Shown: positions 25,686 through 35,028 of the stretch, one piece after another
Position numbering within the stretch: position 1 is the first letter of the stretch
How the letters are laid out: each line of letters opens with the position of its first letter
Origin: Salinimicrobium sp050750585
GTDB lineage: Bacteria; Bacteroidota; Bacteroidia; Flavobacteriales; Flavobacteriaceae
Direction: 5' to 3'
DNA length: 64,000 nucleotides
Assembly (NCBI RefSeq): GCF_050750585.1
Contig: NZ_JBOJLM010000001.1
Location: forward strand, 248,001 to 312,000
The notes under the pieces: model-generated
Database searches by the model: none
The model's input: only the letters and a program-made list of their open reading frames with translations
Told to the model about the DNA's origin: nothing
Translations under genes and position numbers: made by a program

Positions 25686-26972
25686 ATGGGAAAAGTAAAA
25701 AACCGCTGGCTTATTGCCGCATCTGCAGTTGGTATGCATCTTTCAATTGGTTCGGTATATGCCTGGAGCGTATACACTACGCCCCTTACCGAACAACTGG
25801 GTTGGGATTTAAAAGAGACGCAATTTACATTTAGTCTGGCAATATTCTTTTTGGGTATTTCAGCAGCTTTTCTTGGGCATTTCCTTGAAAAGAACGGCCC
25901 CGGAAGGTCGGGTATTCTTACTGCAGTTCTCTTTGGAGCTGGTATTGCCGGTTCGGGTCTCGCTATAGAACTGGAATCTATTTATATGCTATACCTGTTT
26001 TACGGGCTGTTGGGAGGTATTGGGCTGGGGCTGGGGTATATTACCCCTGTTTCGGCACTCATAAAATGGTTTCCCGATAAACCCGGTCTCGCAACGGGCA
26101 TGGCAGTGATGGGCTTTGGCTTTGCAGCACTTATAAGCAGCCCCTTAATTGTATATCTTATTGGAGCTATAGGTATTGCAAATACTTTTTATCTCATGGG
26201 AAGTATTTATTTTGTGGTGATCCTTCTGTCTTCCCTGTACCTTTCTTTACCCCCAGAGGGCTGGTCTCCCGGCGAGACTGCAAAAGATGTAAAAAAGGTG
26301 GTGGTGACTTCTTCGGTTGAGCTTACGGCAGGAGAAGCAGTAAAGACCAGGCGGTTCTGGTTGTTGTGGCTCATGTTCTTTATTAATATTTCGTGCGGAA
26401 TTGCCATTATCTCGGCAGCATCACCCATGGCGCAGGAGTTTGCGGGATTAACCGCAGTTGCTGCAGCCACTATGGTGGGAGTGATGGGCTTGTTCAACGG
26501 CCTGGGCCGTATTGGCTGGGCTTCCTTTTCTGATGCTATTGGAAGGCCTAATGTGTTTAGCGCATTTTTCATTGTGCAGATCATCGCTTTTCTGGTGCTG
26601 CCACAGGTTACCAATGCATGGGTGTTTCAGTTGCTTGTATTTGTGATCATCTCCTGTTATGGGGGAGGTTTTGCTACTGTACCGGCCTTTATAAAAGATC
26701 TTTTTGGCACCCGCCAATTGGGAATTATTCTTGGCTATATGCTCACTGCTTGGGCTGCAGCAGGAATGGCAGGGCCTTTATTGGCTGCATGGGCGCGTTC
26801 TATCTCTACCAGCTATAACTCTACCCTGTATATCTTTTCGGGCTTGCTGGTTATTGCCCTTCTGCTTTCAGTAATTATTCGACGGGATGTCAAAAAACTG
26901 GCGGTGACGGGTGAAGACGAAAAATTAGCTTCTCCAATTTCAAATGCAGCTATTCCTTCTTCTAAAGGATAG
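25686..26972 (+). CDS. OFA-family MFS transporter (oxalate/formate antiporter type)
   Basis: A 428-residue, twelve-helix major facilitator. The start KNRWLIAASAVGMHLSIGSV, followed by YAWSVYTTPL, is typical of the oxalate:formate antiporter family (OxlT, YhjX), and GLGRIGWASFSDAIGR is the family's mid-protein loop. Members carry small carboxylates; YhjX responds to pyruvate. With pyruvate formate-lyase directly downstream, export of formate or exchange of formate for pyruvate is a reasonable inference. The ATG at 25686 is chosen over 25620 because the promoter lies between them and homologues start here. Confidence 0.85.
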   Translation: MGKVKNRWLIAASAVGMHLSIGSVYAWSVYTTPLTEQLGWDLKETQFTFSLAIFFLGISAAFLGHFLEKNGPGRSGILTAVLFGAGIAGSGLAIELESIYMLYLFYGLLGGIGLGLGYITPVSALIKWFPDKPGLATGMAVMGFGFAALISSPLIVYLIGAIGIANTFYLMGSIYFVVILLSSLYLSLPPEGWSPGETAKDVKKVVVTSSVELTAGEAVKTRRFWLLWLMFFINISCGIAIISAASPMAQEFAGLTAVAAATMVGVMGLFNGLGRIGWASFSDAIGRPNVFSAFFIVQIIAFLVLPQVTNAWVFQLLVFVIISCYGGGFATVPAFIKDLFGTRQLGIILGYMLTAWAAAGMAGPLLAAWARSISTSYNSTLYIFSGLLVIALLLSVIIRRDVKKLAVTGEDEKLASPISNAAIPSSKG

Positions 26973-27383
26973 CCGTATTTTATTCCAGGTGGGTAAAGAC
27001 CCCGGGATTGCCTTGTTAGGAGACGTTTGAAGTCTGAAATGGTGCCTTTCTGAAGTTCTCCGCCGGCTTGTCCCGGAGGGATTTACTTTAGGAGCTATAC
27101 AGGCTTCAATAATTTAATCTATCCCAGGGTTTATTCTCTATGGCTACCAACTATCGGGGTTTATGTCTGGTATAATTCGGCATGTTTCCACCACGGCTTA
27201 TCTACAGCTCATGGCACTATGTTGCTATGAGCTCCAACACTTTTTCCGAAGAAATCTGAGGTTCGCATAACACGGTTTTACCAAAGGGCAAAAAAATATT
27301 CCTGCCCGGTAACGTTGTAGTAAAATCTATTTATTAACTAAAACGATTGAAGCTATTTTCTTTACCGGCGCCAGGTCGAATTA
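26973..27383. other. Gene-free stretch before the pflB promoter
   Basis: No coding sequence is seen. It contains an inverted repeat AGCTCAT/ATGAGCT with a 14-base loop (27206-27233). No terminator with a T run follows the transporter stop, so read-through into pflB is possible, although pflB has its own promoter. Confidence 0.5.
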
Positions 27384-27426
27384 TGATTATTATCATAAAA
27401 AAAGGGGACTTTCTGATGGAAATTTG
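27384..27426 (+). promoter_or_regulatory. pflB promoter with FNR-type operator
   Basis: The dyad TGATTATTATCA (27384-27395) fits TGAT-N4-ATCA. The -7 region is GAAATTTG (27419-27426), one mismatch from TAnnTTTG. Dyad centre to final G is 36.5 bp, identical to hemN. The transcript would start near 27432, which leaves a 60-base leader before the ATG at 27492 and argues against the TTG at 27441. Confidence 0.65.
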
Positions 27427-27491
27427 CAATGTAATTAAGTTTGAAGAGTAGAAAATTTAAAAAACGGCCTCTTCAGCAAAAAGAAGAAAAG

Positions 27492-29729
27492 ATGCTAAAG
27501 TTATCTCAGGAAGTACTAGAGTTCCGCGAAGGAACCTGGAACAGGAAAATTGATGTAAGGGATTTCGTGACCCTTAATGTTAGCCCTTATTATGGCGATG
27601 ATTCATTCCTCGTCGGTGCTACAGAGAGAACAAAAGAGCTGTGGCAAATTTGCCTCGCTGCCATGAAAGAGGAGCGGGAGCGAAATGGCTGCAGGGCTAT
27701 AGATACCGAGACTATTTCGGGTATTACCAGTCATGGCCCCGGTTACATCAATAAAGATCTTGAGGTTATAGTAGGTTTACAAACCAACGAGCTTTTAAAG
27801 AGGGCCATGAAGCCTTTTGGTGGATTTCGTGTAGTAGAAGGTGCAGTGGCCGAAAAAGGTCAGCAGGTAACACAGCGTGTTAAAGAGATTTTTGATTATA
27901 CCAAAGATCATAACAACGCTGTGTTTGCTGCATATGATGATGAGATAAGAAGTTATCGATCAAACGGTATCCTTACCGGATTGCCCGATAACTACGCCCG
28001 TGGCCGAATCATTGGTGATTATCGCCGCCTTGCCCTTTATGGTATAGATCGCCTTATTGAACTAAAAGAAGAGGATAAGCGACTTGTAGATGGCGAAATG
28101 ACCGAGCACAAGATACGTCTTCGCGAAGAGATCACAGATCAAATCATTGCTCTTAAGGATATTAAAAAGATGGGAGCCATGTACGGTCTCGATCTTGCAA
28201 GACCTGCCCAAAATGCGCGCGAAGCTGTACAGTGGGTATATATGGCTTACCTTGCTGCTGTGAAAGAGCAGGATGGAGCCGCCATGTCACTGGGTAACGT
28301 TTCTTCCTTCCTTGATGTATATATTGAAAGGGATCTTAATGAAGGTTTAATTACTGAAGAAGAAGCTCAGGAATTTATTGATCAATTTGTGATGAAACTG
28401 CGTATGGTAAGACACCTGCGCCCTGAAGCATACGACGAAATTTTTGGAGGAGATCCTACCTGGGTAACTGAAGCTATTGGCGGACAGTTCCAGGATGGAA
28501 GAACAAAAGTTACTAAAACTTCCTTCCGATTCTTACAAACTCTTTATAACCTTGGAGCTTCTCCTGAACCTAACCTCACTGTGCTTTGGTCACAGGATCT
28601 TCCTGAAGGATTTAAAAAATTCTGTGCCCAGGTCTCTATAGACACTTCTTCAATTCAGTATGAAAATGACGATTTGATGAGACTGGTAAGAGGTTCTGAT
28701 GATTACGGGATTGCCTGTTGTGTCTCTTACCAGGAATTAGGAAAAAGGATACAGTTCTTTGGAGCTCGTGTAAATCTTCCAAAGACCTTGTTGATGGCGC
28801 TTAACAATGGTAGAGAAGAGAATTCAGGTCAGTCGTTATTAGAAGGAATACCTTCGCTTGAAAGTGATTACCTCGATTATGAAGAAGTAATGTCTAATTT
28901 CAAAAAGTCGATGGTTGAAGTGGCCAGGGTATATTCCAAGACCATGAACATCATCCACTACATGCACGATAAGTATTACTACGAGAAAGCACAGCTGGCA
29001 TTTGTAGACTCCGATCCAGGCATTGATATGGCTTATGGAATTGCAGGTATCTCTATTATTGCCGATTCACTTTCGGCCATTAAATACGGAAAAGTAAAAG
29101 CCATAAGAAATGAAGAAGGACTTACTGTAGACTTCAAAGTAGAAGGAGAGTATCCAAAATTCGGGAATGATGATGAAAGAGTAGACAGTATTGCACGGGA
29201 GATCACTAAGTTCTTCTCTCAGGAACTGGCTAAACATAAATGTTATAAGAACGCTTTCTCTACCCTTTCTCTGCTCACCATCACCTCTAATGTGATGTAT
29301 GGTAAGAAAACCGGTGCCACACCCGATGGTAGAAAAGCAGGTGAAGCCTTTGCCCCAGGTGCAAACCCAATGCACGGGCGCGATGAACACGGCGCAATAG
29401 CCTCTTTGAACTCGGTGGCCAAGTTAGATTACCGGGATGCGCAAGATGGGATCTCCAATACTTTCTCTATTGTTCCTAAATCTTTGGGAAGTGACAGGGA
29501 AGGACAAATGGAAAACCTGGTCGGATTGCTGGATGCCTACTTTGGCCTCAACGCTCACCACCTCAATGTGAATGTGCTTAACCGTGAAACCCTCATGGAT
29601 GCTTACGAGCACCCCGAGAATTATCCACAGTTGACAATTAGGGTCTCCGGGTATGCGGTAAACTTTATAAGGCTCTCAAAAGCCCACCAACTGGAAGTGA
29701 TCGCAAGGACCTTCCACGAAAGAATGTAG
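27492..29729 (+). CDS. pflB: Formate C-acetyltransferase (pyruvate formate-lyase)
   Basis: A 745-residue glycyl-radical enzyme that turns pyruvate and CoA into acetyl-CoA and formate in anaerobic metabolism. The catalytic pair Cys409-Cys410 sits in GIACCVSYQEL. The radical glycine is about Gly720 in IRVSGYAVNF, 26 residues from the end, as in Escherichia coli PflB. The N-terminus from the ATG at 27492 aligns with the Escherichia coli start (VRDF...GDDSFLVGATE); a 17-residue extension from TTG 27441 is rejected. The activase gene follows 98 bp on. It is oxygen-sensitive by nature, in keeping with the FNR-like promoter. Confidence 0.95.
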   Translation: MLKLSQEVLEFREGTWNRKIDVRDFVTLNVSPYYGDDSFLVGATERTKELWQICLAAMKEERERNGCRAIDTETISGITSHGPGYINKDLEVIVGLQTNELLKRAMKPFGGFRVVEGAVAEKGQQVTQRVKEIFDYTKDHNNAVFAAYDDEIRSYRSNGILTGLPDNYARGRIIGDYRRLALYGIDRLIELKEEDKRLVDGEMTEHKIRLREEITDQIIALKDIKKMGAMYGLDLARPAQNAREAVQWVYMAYLAAVKEQDGAAMSLGNVSSFLDVYIERDLNEGLITEEEAQEFIDQFVMKLRMVRHLRPEAYDEIFGGDPTWVTEAIGGQFQDGRTKVTKTSFRFLQTLYNLGASPEPNLTVLWSQDLPEGFKKFCAQVSIDTSSIQYENDDLMRLVRGSDDYGIACCVSYQELGKRIQFFGARVNLPKTLLMALNNGREENSGQSLLEGIPSLESDYLDYEEVMSNFKKSMVEVARVYSKTMNIIHYMHDKYYYEKAQLAFVDSDPGIDMAYGIAGISIIADSLSAIKYGKVKAIRNEEGLTVDFKVEGEYPKFGNDDERVDSIAREITKFFSQELAKHKCYKNAFSTLSLLTITSNVMYGKKTGATPDGRKAGEAFAPGANPMHGRDEHGAIASLNSVAKLDYRDAQDGISNTFSIVPKSLGSDREGQMENLVGLLDAYFGLNAHHLNVNVLNRETLMDAYEHPENYPQLTIRVSGYAVNFIRLSKAHQLEVIARTFHERM

Positions 29730-29754
29730 TTTAGGATTGAGTTTTTAATTGAGC

Positions 29755-29801
29755 ATCAGGAGATTTCAGAGACCCCCAATCGAAATCTCCTGATCTTTTT
29801 T
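29755..29801 (+). terminator. Hairpin with T run between pflB and pflA
   Basis: Perfect 13-bp arms ATCAGGAGATTTC / GAAATCTCCTGAT with a 14-base loop are followed by CTTTTTTT. It looks like a terminator, but pflA starts 27 bp later with no visible promoter of its own. Partial read-through would set a high pflB to pflA ratio, as needed for a catalytic activase. Confidence 0.7.
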
Positions 29802-29827
29802 ATTAATTTCCTCAAAAAATAAATGCT

Positions 29828-30616
29828 ATGATAAAGGATGGATCTTTGGTTAAACAGGAGGTTGCACAGTTAAACGCACCAGATTCTGAACAGCTTAGGG
29901 TACACTCCATAGAGTCTTTTGGAACCCATGATGGCCCCGGGATTAGAATGGTAGTATTTGTGCAGGGTTGCCAGTTTCGCTGTCTTTACTGTGCCAATCC
30001 CGATACCATGGATGTAAAAGGAGGGCACTTTTTGGATCTTGATGAGATTATAGCGCGTGCGGTAAAACAGAAGCCTTACTTTCGCGATAAAGGGGGCGTT
30101 ACCGTTTCGGGAGGGGAACCTTTGTTGCAGCGGGCCATTCTTAAGAAGTTATTTGACCGCCTGCACGATGAGAATATCAATACGGTGCTTGATTCTAATG
30201 GGCGCGTAATAGACCAGCAGGCAAAAGACCTGCTCGATGTGACCGATTTGCTGATGCTCGATGTGAAGCATTTTAACAACGAATGGCATAAAAAACTTAC
30301 CGGCCTCTCTAATGTGAGTACTTTTAAAATAGCCGAATACCGCGAAAGTACCGGTAAACCCATGTGGCTAAGATATGTGCTGGTTCCCGGCTGGAGTGAC
30401 CAGGAAGAACACCTGCATGAGCTGGGCAGGCATTTTAAAGATTATAAGACCATAGAGCGGGTAGAGATCCTGCCTTATCACCAGCTTGGGGTTCACAAAT
30501 GGGAAGCTCTGGGCATGGAATATAAGCTGAAGGATGTAAGTCCTCCAAACGCTGAAACTCTTGAAAATGCTGCCTCTATTTTCAGAAAATACTTCCGGGA
30601 AGTACGGGTAAACTGA
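29828..30616 (+). CDS. pflA: Pyruvate formate-lyase activating enzyme
   Basis: A 262-residue radical-SAM enzyme that places the glycyl radical on PflB. The cluster motif CQFRCLYC is preceded by the glycyl-radical activase signature GPGIRMVVFVQG. GGEPLLQ and the DVKHFNNEWHKKLTG stretch also fit. It is slightly longer than Escherichia coli PflA (246). A ribosome site is not obvious before the ATG at 29828. It belongs with pflB. Confidence 0.93.
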   Translation: MIKDGSLVKQEVAQLNAPDSEQLRVHSIESFGTHDGPGIRMVVFVQGCQFRCLYCANPDTMDVKGGHFLDLDEIIARAVKQKPYFRDKGGVTVSGGEPLLQRAILKKLFDRLHDENINTVLDSNGRVIDQQAKDLLDVTDLLMLDVKHFNNEWHKKLTGLSNVSTFKIAEYRESTGKPMWLRYVLVPGWSDQEEHLHELGRHFKDYKTIERVEILPYHQLGVHKWEALGMEYKLKDVSPPNAETLENAASIFRKYFREVRVN

Positions 30617-30677
30617 TCCTGAAAAATTCCGAAGAAATTTCATCCAGCTTCAGCTAAAAATTAGTTCCTGAAAAGGC

Positions 30678-30685
30678 TACTTTTG
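30678..30685 (+). promoter_or_regulatory. -7 element of the exchanger gene
   Basis: An exact TACTTTTG lies 41 bp before the ATG at 30727. No FNR-like dyad is at the 36.5-bp spacing, so this gene may not share the oxygen control of its neighbours. Confidence 0.45.
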
Positions 30686-30726
30686 GATGGTCTTTTCAAT
30701 AGTTCAAAAATCAAAATAAGATAACC

Positions 30727-32349
30727 ATGTCTGCACTACTGGACTTTCTAAGTACCGATTATGTTGCTCTTTTTATAATTATAGGTATAGGGATCATCCT
30801 GGGAAAAGTTTCCTATAAAGGTTTGTCGCTGGATTCTTCGGCAGTGATCTTTGTCGCGATGTTCTACGGCTACGCAATGTTCTCGCAGGGTGTGGAGTTT
30901 GCCTTACCAGGCATTATTCAGCAAATAGGATTGTTGCTGTTTATCTTTACCATTGGGATGCAGGCTGGTCCCACCTTTTTTGAGGTATATAAATCTCAGG
31001 GAAGAAAGCTCATCAGCATGGCTTTTTTGACTGTTTTGGTGGGTGCTGTTACGACTCTTGTTTTGGCACAGGTATTAGATATTGATTACAGGATCGCTGT
31101 AGGATTGTTTTCAGGAGCGCTCACCAGTACTCCGGGTCTGGCAGCCGCTATCGAAGCTACAGGCTCTTCTTTGGCGTCTATTGGATACGGAATTGCTTAT
31201 CCTTTTGGAGTAGTGGGGGTCATTCTTTTTGTTAGGCTGGTGCCCAAGATTTTTGCAACTAATATGGCCAGGGAAGAACAGAAGTACATTGAAGAAACGC
31301 AAACCAAGATCCCCGAAGTGGGCCATAAGAACTTTATGGTGACCAACGAGAATGCCGATGGGAAGACCATTGGTGAACTGGATATTAGAATGATGACCAA
31401 GGCGAATATTTCCCGGGTCATGAGAGCGAATGAAACCTCCATTCCACCCGCAGCCGATCTTGTTCTTCGGAAAGGAGACGTGGTAAGGGCAGTAGGTACC
31501 AATGAAGCACTTAAAAGAGTAGAACTTCTTCTGGGACATCCCACAGACATCGAGATTCCCGAAAGCGGAATGTTTGAAGTGAGATGGTATGTGATTTCCA
31601 AACGAAACGTGGTGAGTAAGACTTTGGGAGAACTCAGTTTGAGAGAGAACTATAAAGCAACGGTTACGCGAATTAGAAGGGCCGGGATAGACCTGCCGGC
31701 AAGACCATCAGTAAAGTTGAGGTTTGGCGACCGCCTGTTCATTTCATCCACTAAAGGAAACGTAAACGGACTAAGTCTGCTCTTTGGAGACAGCATGAAA
31801 GAGGTTGAAACTACCAGCTTTTTGCCGGTGGCCCTTGGTATTATAATCGGTTTGATGATTGGGGCCATTGAAGTCCCTCTTCCCGGTGGCGGCTCTTTTT
31901 CACTGGGGCTTACCGGCGGCGTCCTGCTTGCTGCTCTTGTTTTAAGTAGGATTGGAAAAACCGGGCCCATTCTATGGAATCTCCCGGGCACCGGAAATCA
32001 TATTCTGCGACAGTTTGGCCTTTTGCTTTTTCTCATTCCCGTGGGGCTTTCGGCCGGCAGTCATTTAGGGCCCACTATTCAGGAATACGGGCTAAGCCTT
32101 TTCGGAATTGGAGCGGCCATTACGCTGATTCCTATGATCATTGTGGTGCTGGTAGCCAGGATCATTCTCAAAATGAACTTCCTGTCTGTTCTGGGAGCTC
32201 TAACGGGCGGGATGACCAGTACGCCAGGCCTAAGTGCGGTAGATTCCATGACGAGTAGTGAAGGCCCGCAGGTGGCATATGCTACTGTGTACCCGCTGGC
32301 ATTGGTAGCGATCATCATCTTCACCCAGGTGCTTAGTTTTATTCTATAA
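30727..32349 (+). CDS. Aspartate:alanine exchanger (AAE/YidE-YbjL) family transporter
   Basis: A 540-residue inner-membrane protein built as two membrane halves of five to six helices (residues 10-180 and 365-540) with two TrkA-C domains between (about 205-280 and 290-360). The repeated motif GALTSTPGLAAA in the first half and GGMTSTPGLSAV in the second is the AAE-family hallmark. AspT exchanges aspartate for alanine; other members carry dicarboxylates. Next to the pfl genes it may serve fermentation, for example succinate or amino-acid exchange; that is inference. Confidence 0.88.
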   Translation: MSALLDFLSTDYVALFIIIGIGIILGKVSYKGLSLDSSAVIFVAMFYGYAMFSQGVEFALPGIIQQIGLLLFIFTIGMQAGPTFFEVYKSQGRKLISMAFLTVLVGAVTTLVLAQVLDIDYRIAVGLFSGALTSTPGLAAAIEATGSSLASIGYGIAYPFGVVGVILFVRLVPKIFATNMAREEQKYIEETQTKIPEVGHKNFMVTNENADGKTIGELDIRMMTKANISRVMRANETSIPPAADLVLRKGDVVRAVGTNEALKRVELLLGHPTDIEIPESGMFEVRWYVISKRNVVSKTLGELSLRENYKATVTRIRRAGIDLPARPSVKLRFGDRLFISSTKGNVNGLSLLFGDSMKEVETTSFLPVALGIIIGLMIGAIEVPLPGGGSFSLGLTGGVLLAALVLSRIGKTGPILWNLPGTGNHILRQFGLLLFLIPVGLSAGSHLGPTIQEYGLSLFGIGAAITLIPMIIVVLVARIILKMNFLSVLGALTGGMTSTPGLSAVDSMTSSEGPQVAYATVYPLALVAIIIFTQVLSFIL

Positions 32350-32508
32350 AAGCTTACATCAATTTCTTCGGAAGCATATTTTTTCTGGGAGCGGTATAAA
32401 TTCAGGTTTTTGCTGACTAAGTTTGACGAGTTTACTTCTGAAGCTGGCGTAGGAAATTTCAGAAAAGGAGCAGGGTTTTCCGCAGTTGATTCCAACAAAA
32501 GTAGTTGT

Positions 32509-32525
32509 CAAAAATGACATTTTTG
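32509..32525. repeat. Perfect copy of the CAAAAATGACATTTTTG palindromic motif
   Basis: A 17-bp sequence with perfectly complementary 8-base arms around a central A. It lies 47 bp before the serine hydrolase start, in non-coding DNA. Related copies are listed under the finding on this motif. Confidence 0.6.
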
Positions 32526-32571
32526 GAAGGTAAAGGAATTTACTTTTATATTTAAGATTCCAATACATTCA

Positions 32572-33915
32572 ATGAAAAAGATCCTTTTATTTATTCTGGT
32601 CCTGTTATTCCTTGCCCTTGGGGTTGTGGCGTACATTTATTATCCGCGGCTTAACCTCATTACAGGATTTGCTGCTAAAAATATGTGTTCCTGTGTTTAC
32701 GAAGCCGGAAGAGAGCCACAGAGCGTGGCTGCTCAGGACAATAATTTCAGTCCTGTAGATCTTGCTGAATACGAAATCGACAGGCAGGACAAAACTGCCT
32801 CTGCTACCGTTTTTGGACTTAAAGAGCGTACTGCCATGTATAATCCCGGTTTGGGATGCGTGCTTCTTCCCGAAGATACAGGCCGAAATGACCTGCCCAC
32901 ATCAAAACCGAACCGCCTGCAACCCTCATCTTCTCTTCCTTATCCCTACGGCAATAATAAACCTGTAGACACAATCTTTCCCGAAGTTGATTACGGGCAG
33001 CTGGAACTGGCGCTCAAAAATGCCTTTTTTGAGGCGCATAAATCGAGGGCCGTTGTCGTGTTGTACAAAGACAGATTGTTAGCCGAAAAATATGCAGCCG
33101 GATTCAGTAAAGACACGAAATTATTAGGATGGTCTATGACCAAAAGCATTACCAGCGCAGTTCTGGGAGTGTTGGCGAAGCAGGGAAGAATTTCTCTAGA
33201 AAACGATCATCTTTTTCCCGAATGGGAAGGTGATAGAAGGCAAGATATTACTCTTAACAACCTGCTTCACATGAACAGCGGATTAAAGTGGGAGGAAGAC
33301 TACACAAAAATTTCAGATGTCACCAAGATGCTTTTTCTGGCCGAAGATATGAGTGAGGTGCAGCTGCATAAGAATCTTGTAGGGCAGCCCGGCATCATTT
33401 GGAACTACTCATCGGGTACTTCCAATTTGCTTTAAGCATATATTAGGGACCAGTTTAGTACCCACCAGGAATATCTCGATTTTTGGTACGCCCAACTTAT
33501 CGATAAAATTGGAATGAATTCAATGACTTTGGAAACCGATCTGGCCAGTAACTATGTTGGCTCCTCCTATTCCTGGGCTACCGCCCGCGACTGGGCAAAG
33601 TTCGGGCTGTTGTATCTCAATGAAGGCAATTGGAACGGGGAGCAGATCATTAGCAAAGACTGGGTGAGATATACGGTAAAACCTGTCGAGGGCTCAGATG
33701 GGAAATATGGTGCGTATTTTTGGCTCAATGCCGGTGGTGAATATCCAGATGTGCCGCGCGATCTTTACTCAGCAAACGGTTTTCAGGGGCAGCATGTATT
33801 CGTTATTCCGTCGAAAAATTTGGTAGTAGTTCGATTAGGGCTTGTTGAACATCCGGAGTTTGACCTCAATGTATTTCTAAGAGAAGTTATTGCAGCAGTT
33901 GAGAAAGATCAATAA
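32572..33915 (+). pseudogene. Class C beta-lactamase-like serine hydrolase with an in-frame stop
   Basis: One continuous frame of 447 sense codons is interrupted by a TAA at 33433-33435 (codon 288). Before it: an N-terminal membrane anchor (ILLFILVLLFLALGVVAYIYY), and the catalytic S188-M-T-K191 in GWSMTKSITSAVLG. The tyrosine motif region NYSSGTSNLL ends right at the stop. After it, the same frame continues the family: AYIRDQFSTHQEYLDFW, GSSYSWATARDWAKFGLLYLN and GFQGQHVFVIPSKN. Homologues usually have Ser or a small residue at the stop position, so one C-to-A change in TCA would explain it. Function lost unless the stop is read through; a sequencing error is possible. Confidence 0.8.
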
Positions 33916-34446
33916 ACAAGCACTGAATTTAGGATAAGAATACCACTATTTCCGAAAGAGTACCTGCAATTACTGCGAAAGCCAGAACTCCTTTTTGCAC
34001 TTACTTCTGAAAAATTCCAACAGCCGAAATCCGAATATCGCTTTGAAAGTAAGCTCTGGATATTACCGTGCACGCACTTTATCGGCGATACCTGCCGTTA
34101 GTCGAAAAATAAGGAAAGAGTGTCCAAACATTCTGTTAACACTAAGCTGAGGTATATTGTAATTATTACATTTAAAGCCCTATATGTTTTAAATGAAGTT
34201 TAAAGTAAATAAAGCCGTCCTGCTGTCAATTATCGTTTTTGGAGTTATTGCAGCACTATACTTGAATTATTTGTTTTCCCTTATTTAGAGATCCTAAGCC
34301 GGTTTTTCTCGAAAGCAAATAGTGAGAGCTAAAAACATCAGGCTGAAATTATCCTCGCGTTTTCCGCAATCTTGTTTCCAACCTTCCTTTACTTCAGAGT
34401 TACCGTAATTTATATGGAATGATTTTCTTCCGAAGTGATTACGCTT
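33916..34446. other. Intergenic region with one possible 31-codon membrane peptide
   Basis: No long gene. Stops are dense in every frame from 33916 to 34190. The only candidate is the small open frame at 34193-34288, listed separately. Confidence 0.5.
34193..34288 (+). CDS. Possible 31-residue membrane peptide
   Basis: The frame starts MKFKVNKAVLLSIIVFGVIA and ends YLNYLFSLI before a TAG. A basic N-terminus followed by one hydrophobic helix is typical of small flavobacterial membrane peptides and of transmembrane anchors. There is no clear ribosome site and no recognised family, so it may be chance. Confidence 0.3.
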   Translation: MKFKVNKAVLLSIIVFGVIAALYLNYLFSLI

Positions 34447-35028
34447 CTAATCCACAATTTCGTAGTGTATCGGCTTAAAGCTGCCGTTGTTACTGTCTTC
34501 GGCCGAGCAGGCAGTGAGGGCGACAATGAGATCCATTTCGGCTTCAAAGAGGACATAATCTCCGGCTTTGCTCAGCGGCGGATCTACACTCAACTTTCCA
34601 TTTTCGTCAAACTGCACATTCATAAAAATGTTGAAAGCTGTCGGCACATCATCAGGTTCAATGTTGAAAGGCTTCAGATTTGTATACAAATTTTCAAAGC
34701 AGCTGGGATGATAATCGGGGTTGTTGTACATGATTTTGAAAGTCTCGGGGCTGCACGGGGCGAGTAAGAAATCATTTCGGCCATTGGTGTCTTCCAGGAT
34801 CTTCATCATTTTATTACTTCGGTTACTCCACAACCAATCGCCTTTAGTGATCAAAATGCTTTCCTCAAAGTCCAATGTTTTTCCTGAAGAGATCTTTTCC
34901 CGCGGGTCTTCAGCATTAAAGAGCACCATGTCGCTCACCTGTTCCCCCTGCGGATCTATGACCTTCAATTTTTGCCCTTTTTTAAGCTTAAAGGCTGCGC
35001 CTGTTTGTTTTTCAATGACCTGTACCAT
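34447..35028 (-). CDS. DUF1989 (urea carboxylase-associated) family protein
   Basis: A 193-residue cytosolic protein with the DUF1989 sequence course: QGEQVSDMVLFNAEDPREK, DTNGRNDFLLAPCSPETF, PDDVPTAFNIFMNV and AGDYVLFEAEMDLIVALTACS. DUF1989 proteins accompany urea carboxylase and guanidine-related genes and bind a metal through the Cys/His residues; the reaction is unclear. Its start overlaps the PaiB-like gene by 17 bp, so it is the third gene of an operon with PaiB-like and GntA-like proteins. Confidence 0.85.
   Translation of the reverse strand: MVQVIEKQTGAAFKLKKGQKLKVIDPQGEQVSDMVLFNAEDPREKISSGKTLDFEESILITKGDWLWSNRSNKMMKILEDTNGRNDFLLAPCSPETFKIMYNNPDYHPSCFENLYTNLKPFNIEPDDVPTAFNIFMNVQFDENGKLSVDPPLSKAGDYVLFEAEMDLIVALTACSAEDSNNGSFKPIHYEIVD

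Noticed and set aside
27441..27491. TTG start for pflB giving a 17-residue extension
   Set aside because: It would leave a leader of about 10 bases from the inferred transcript start, and homologues begin at the ATG at 27492.
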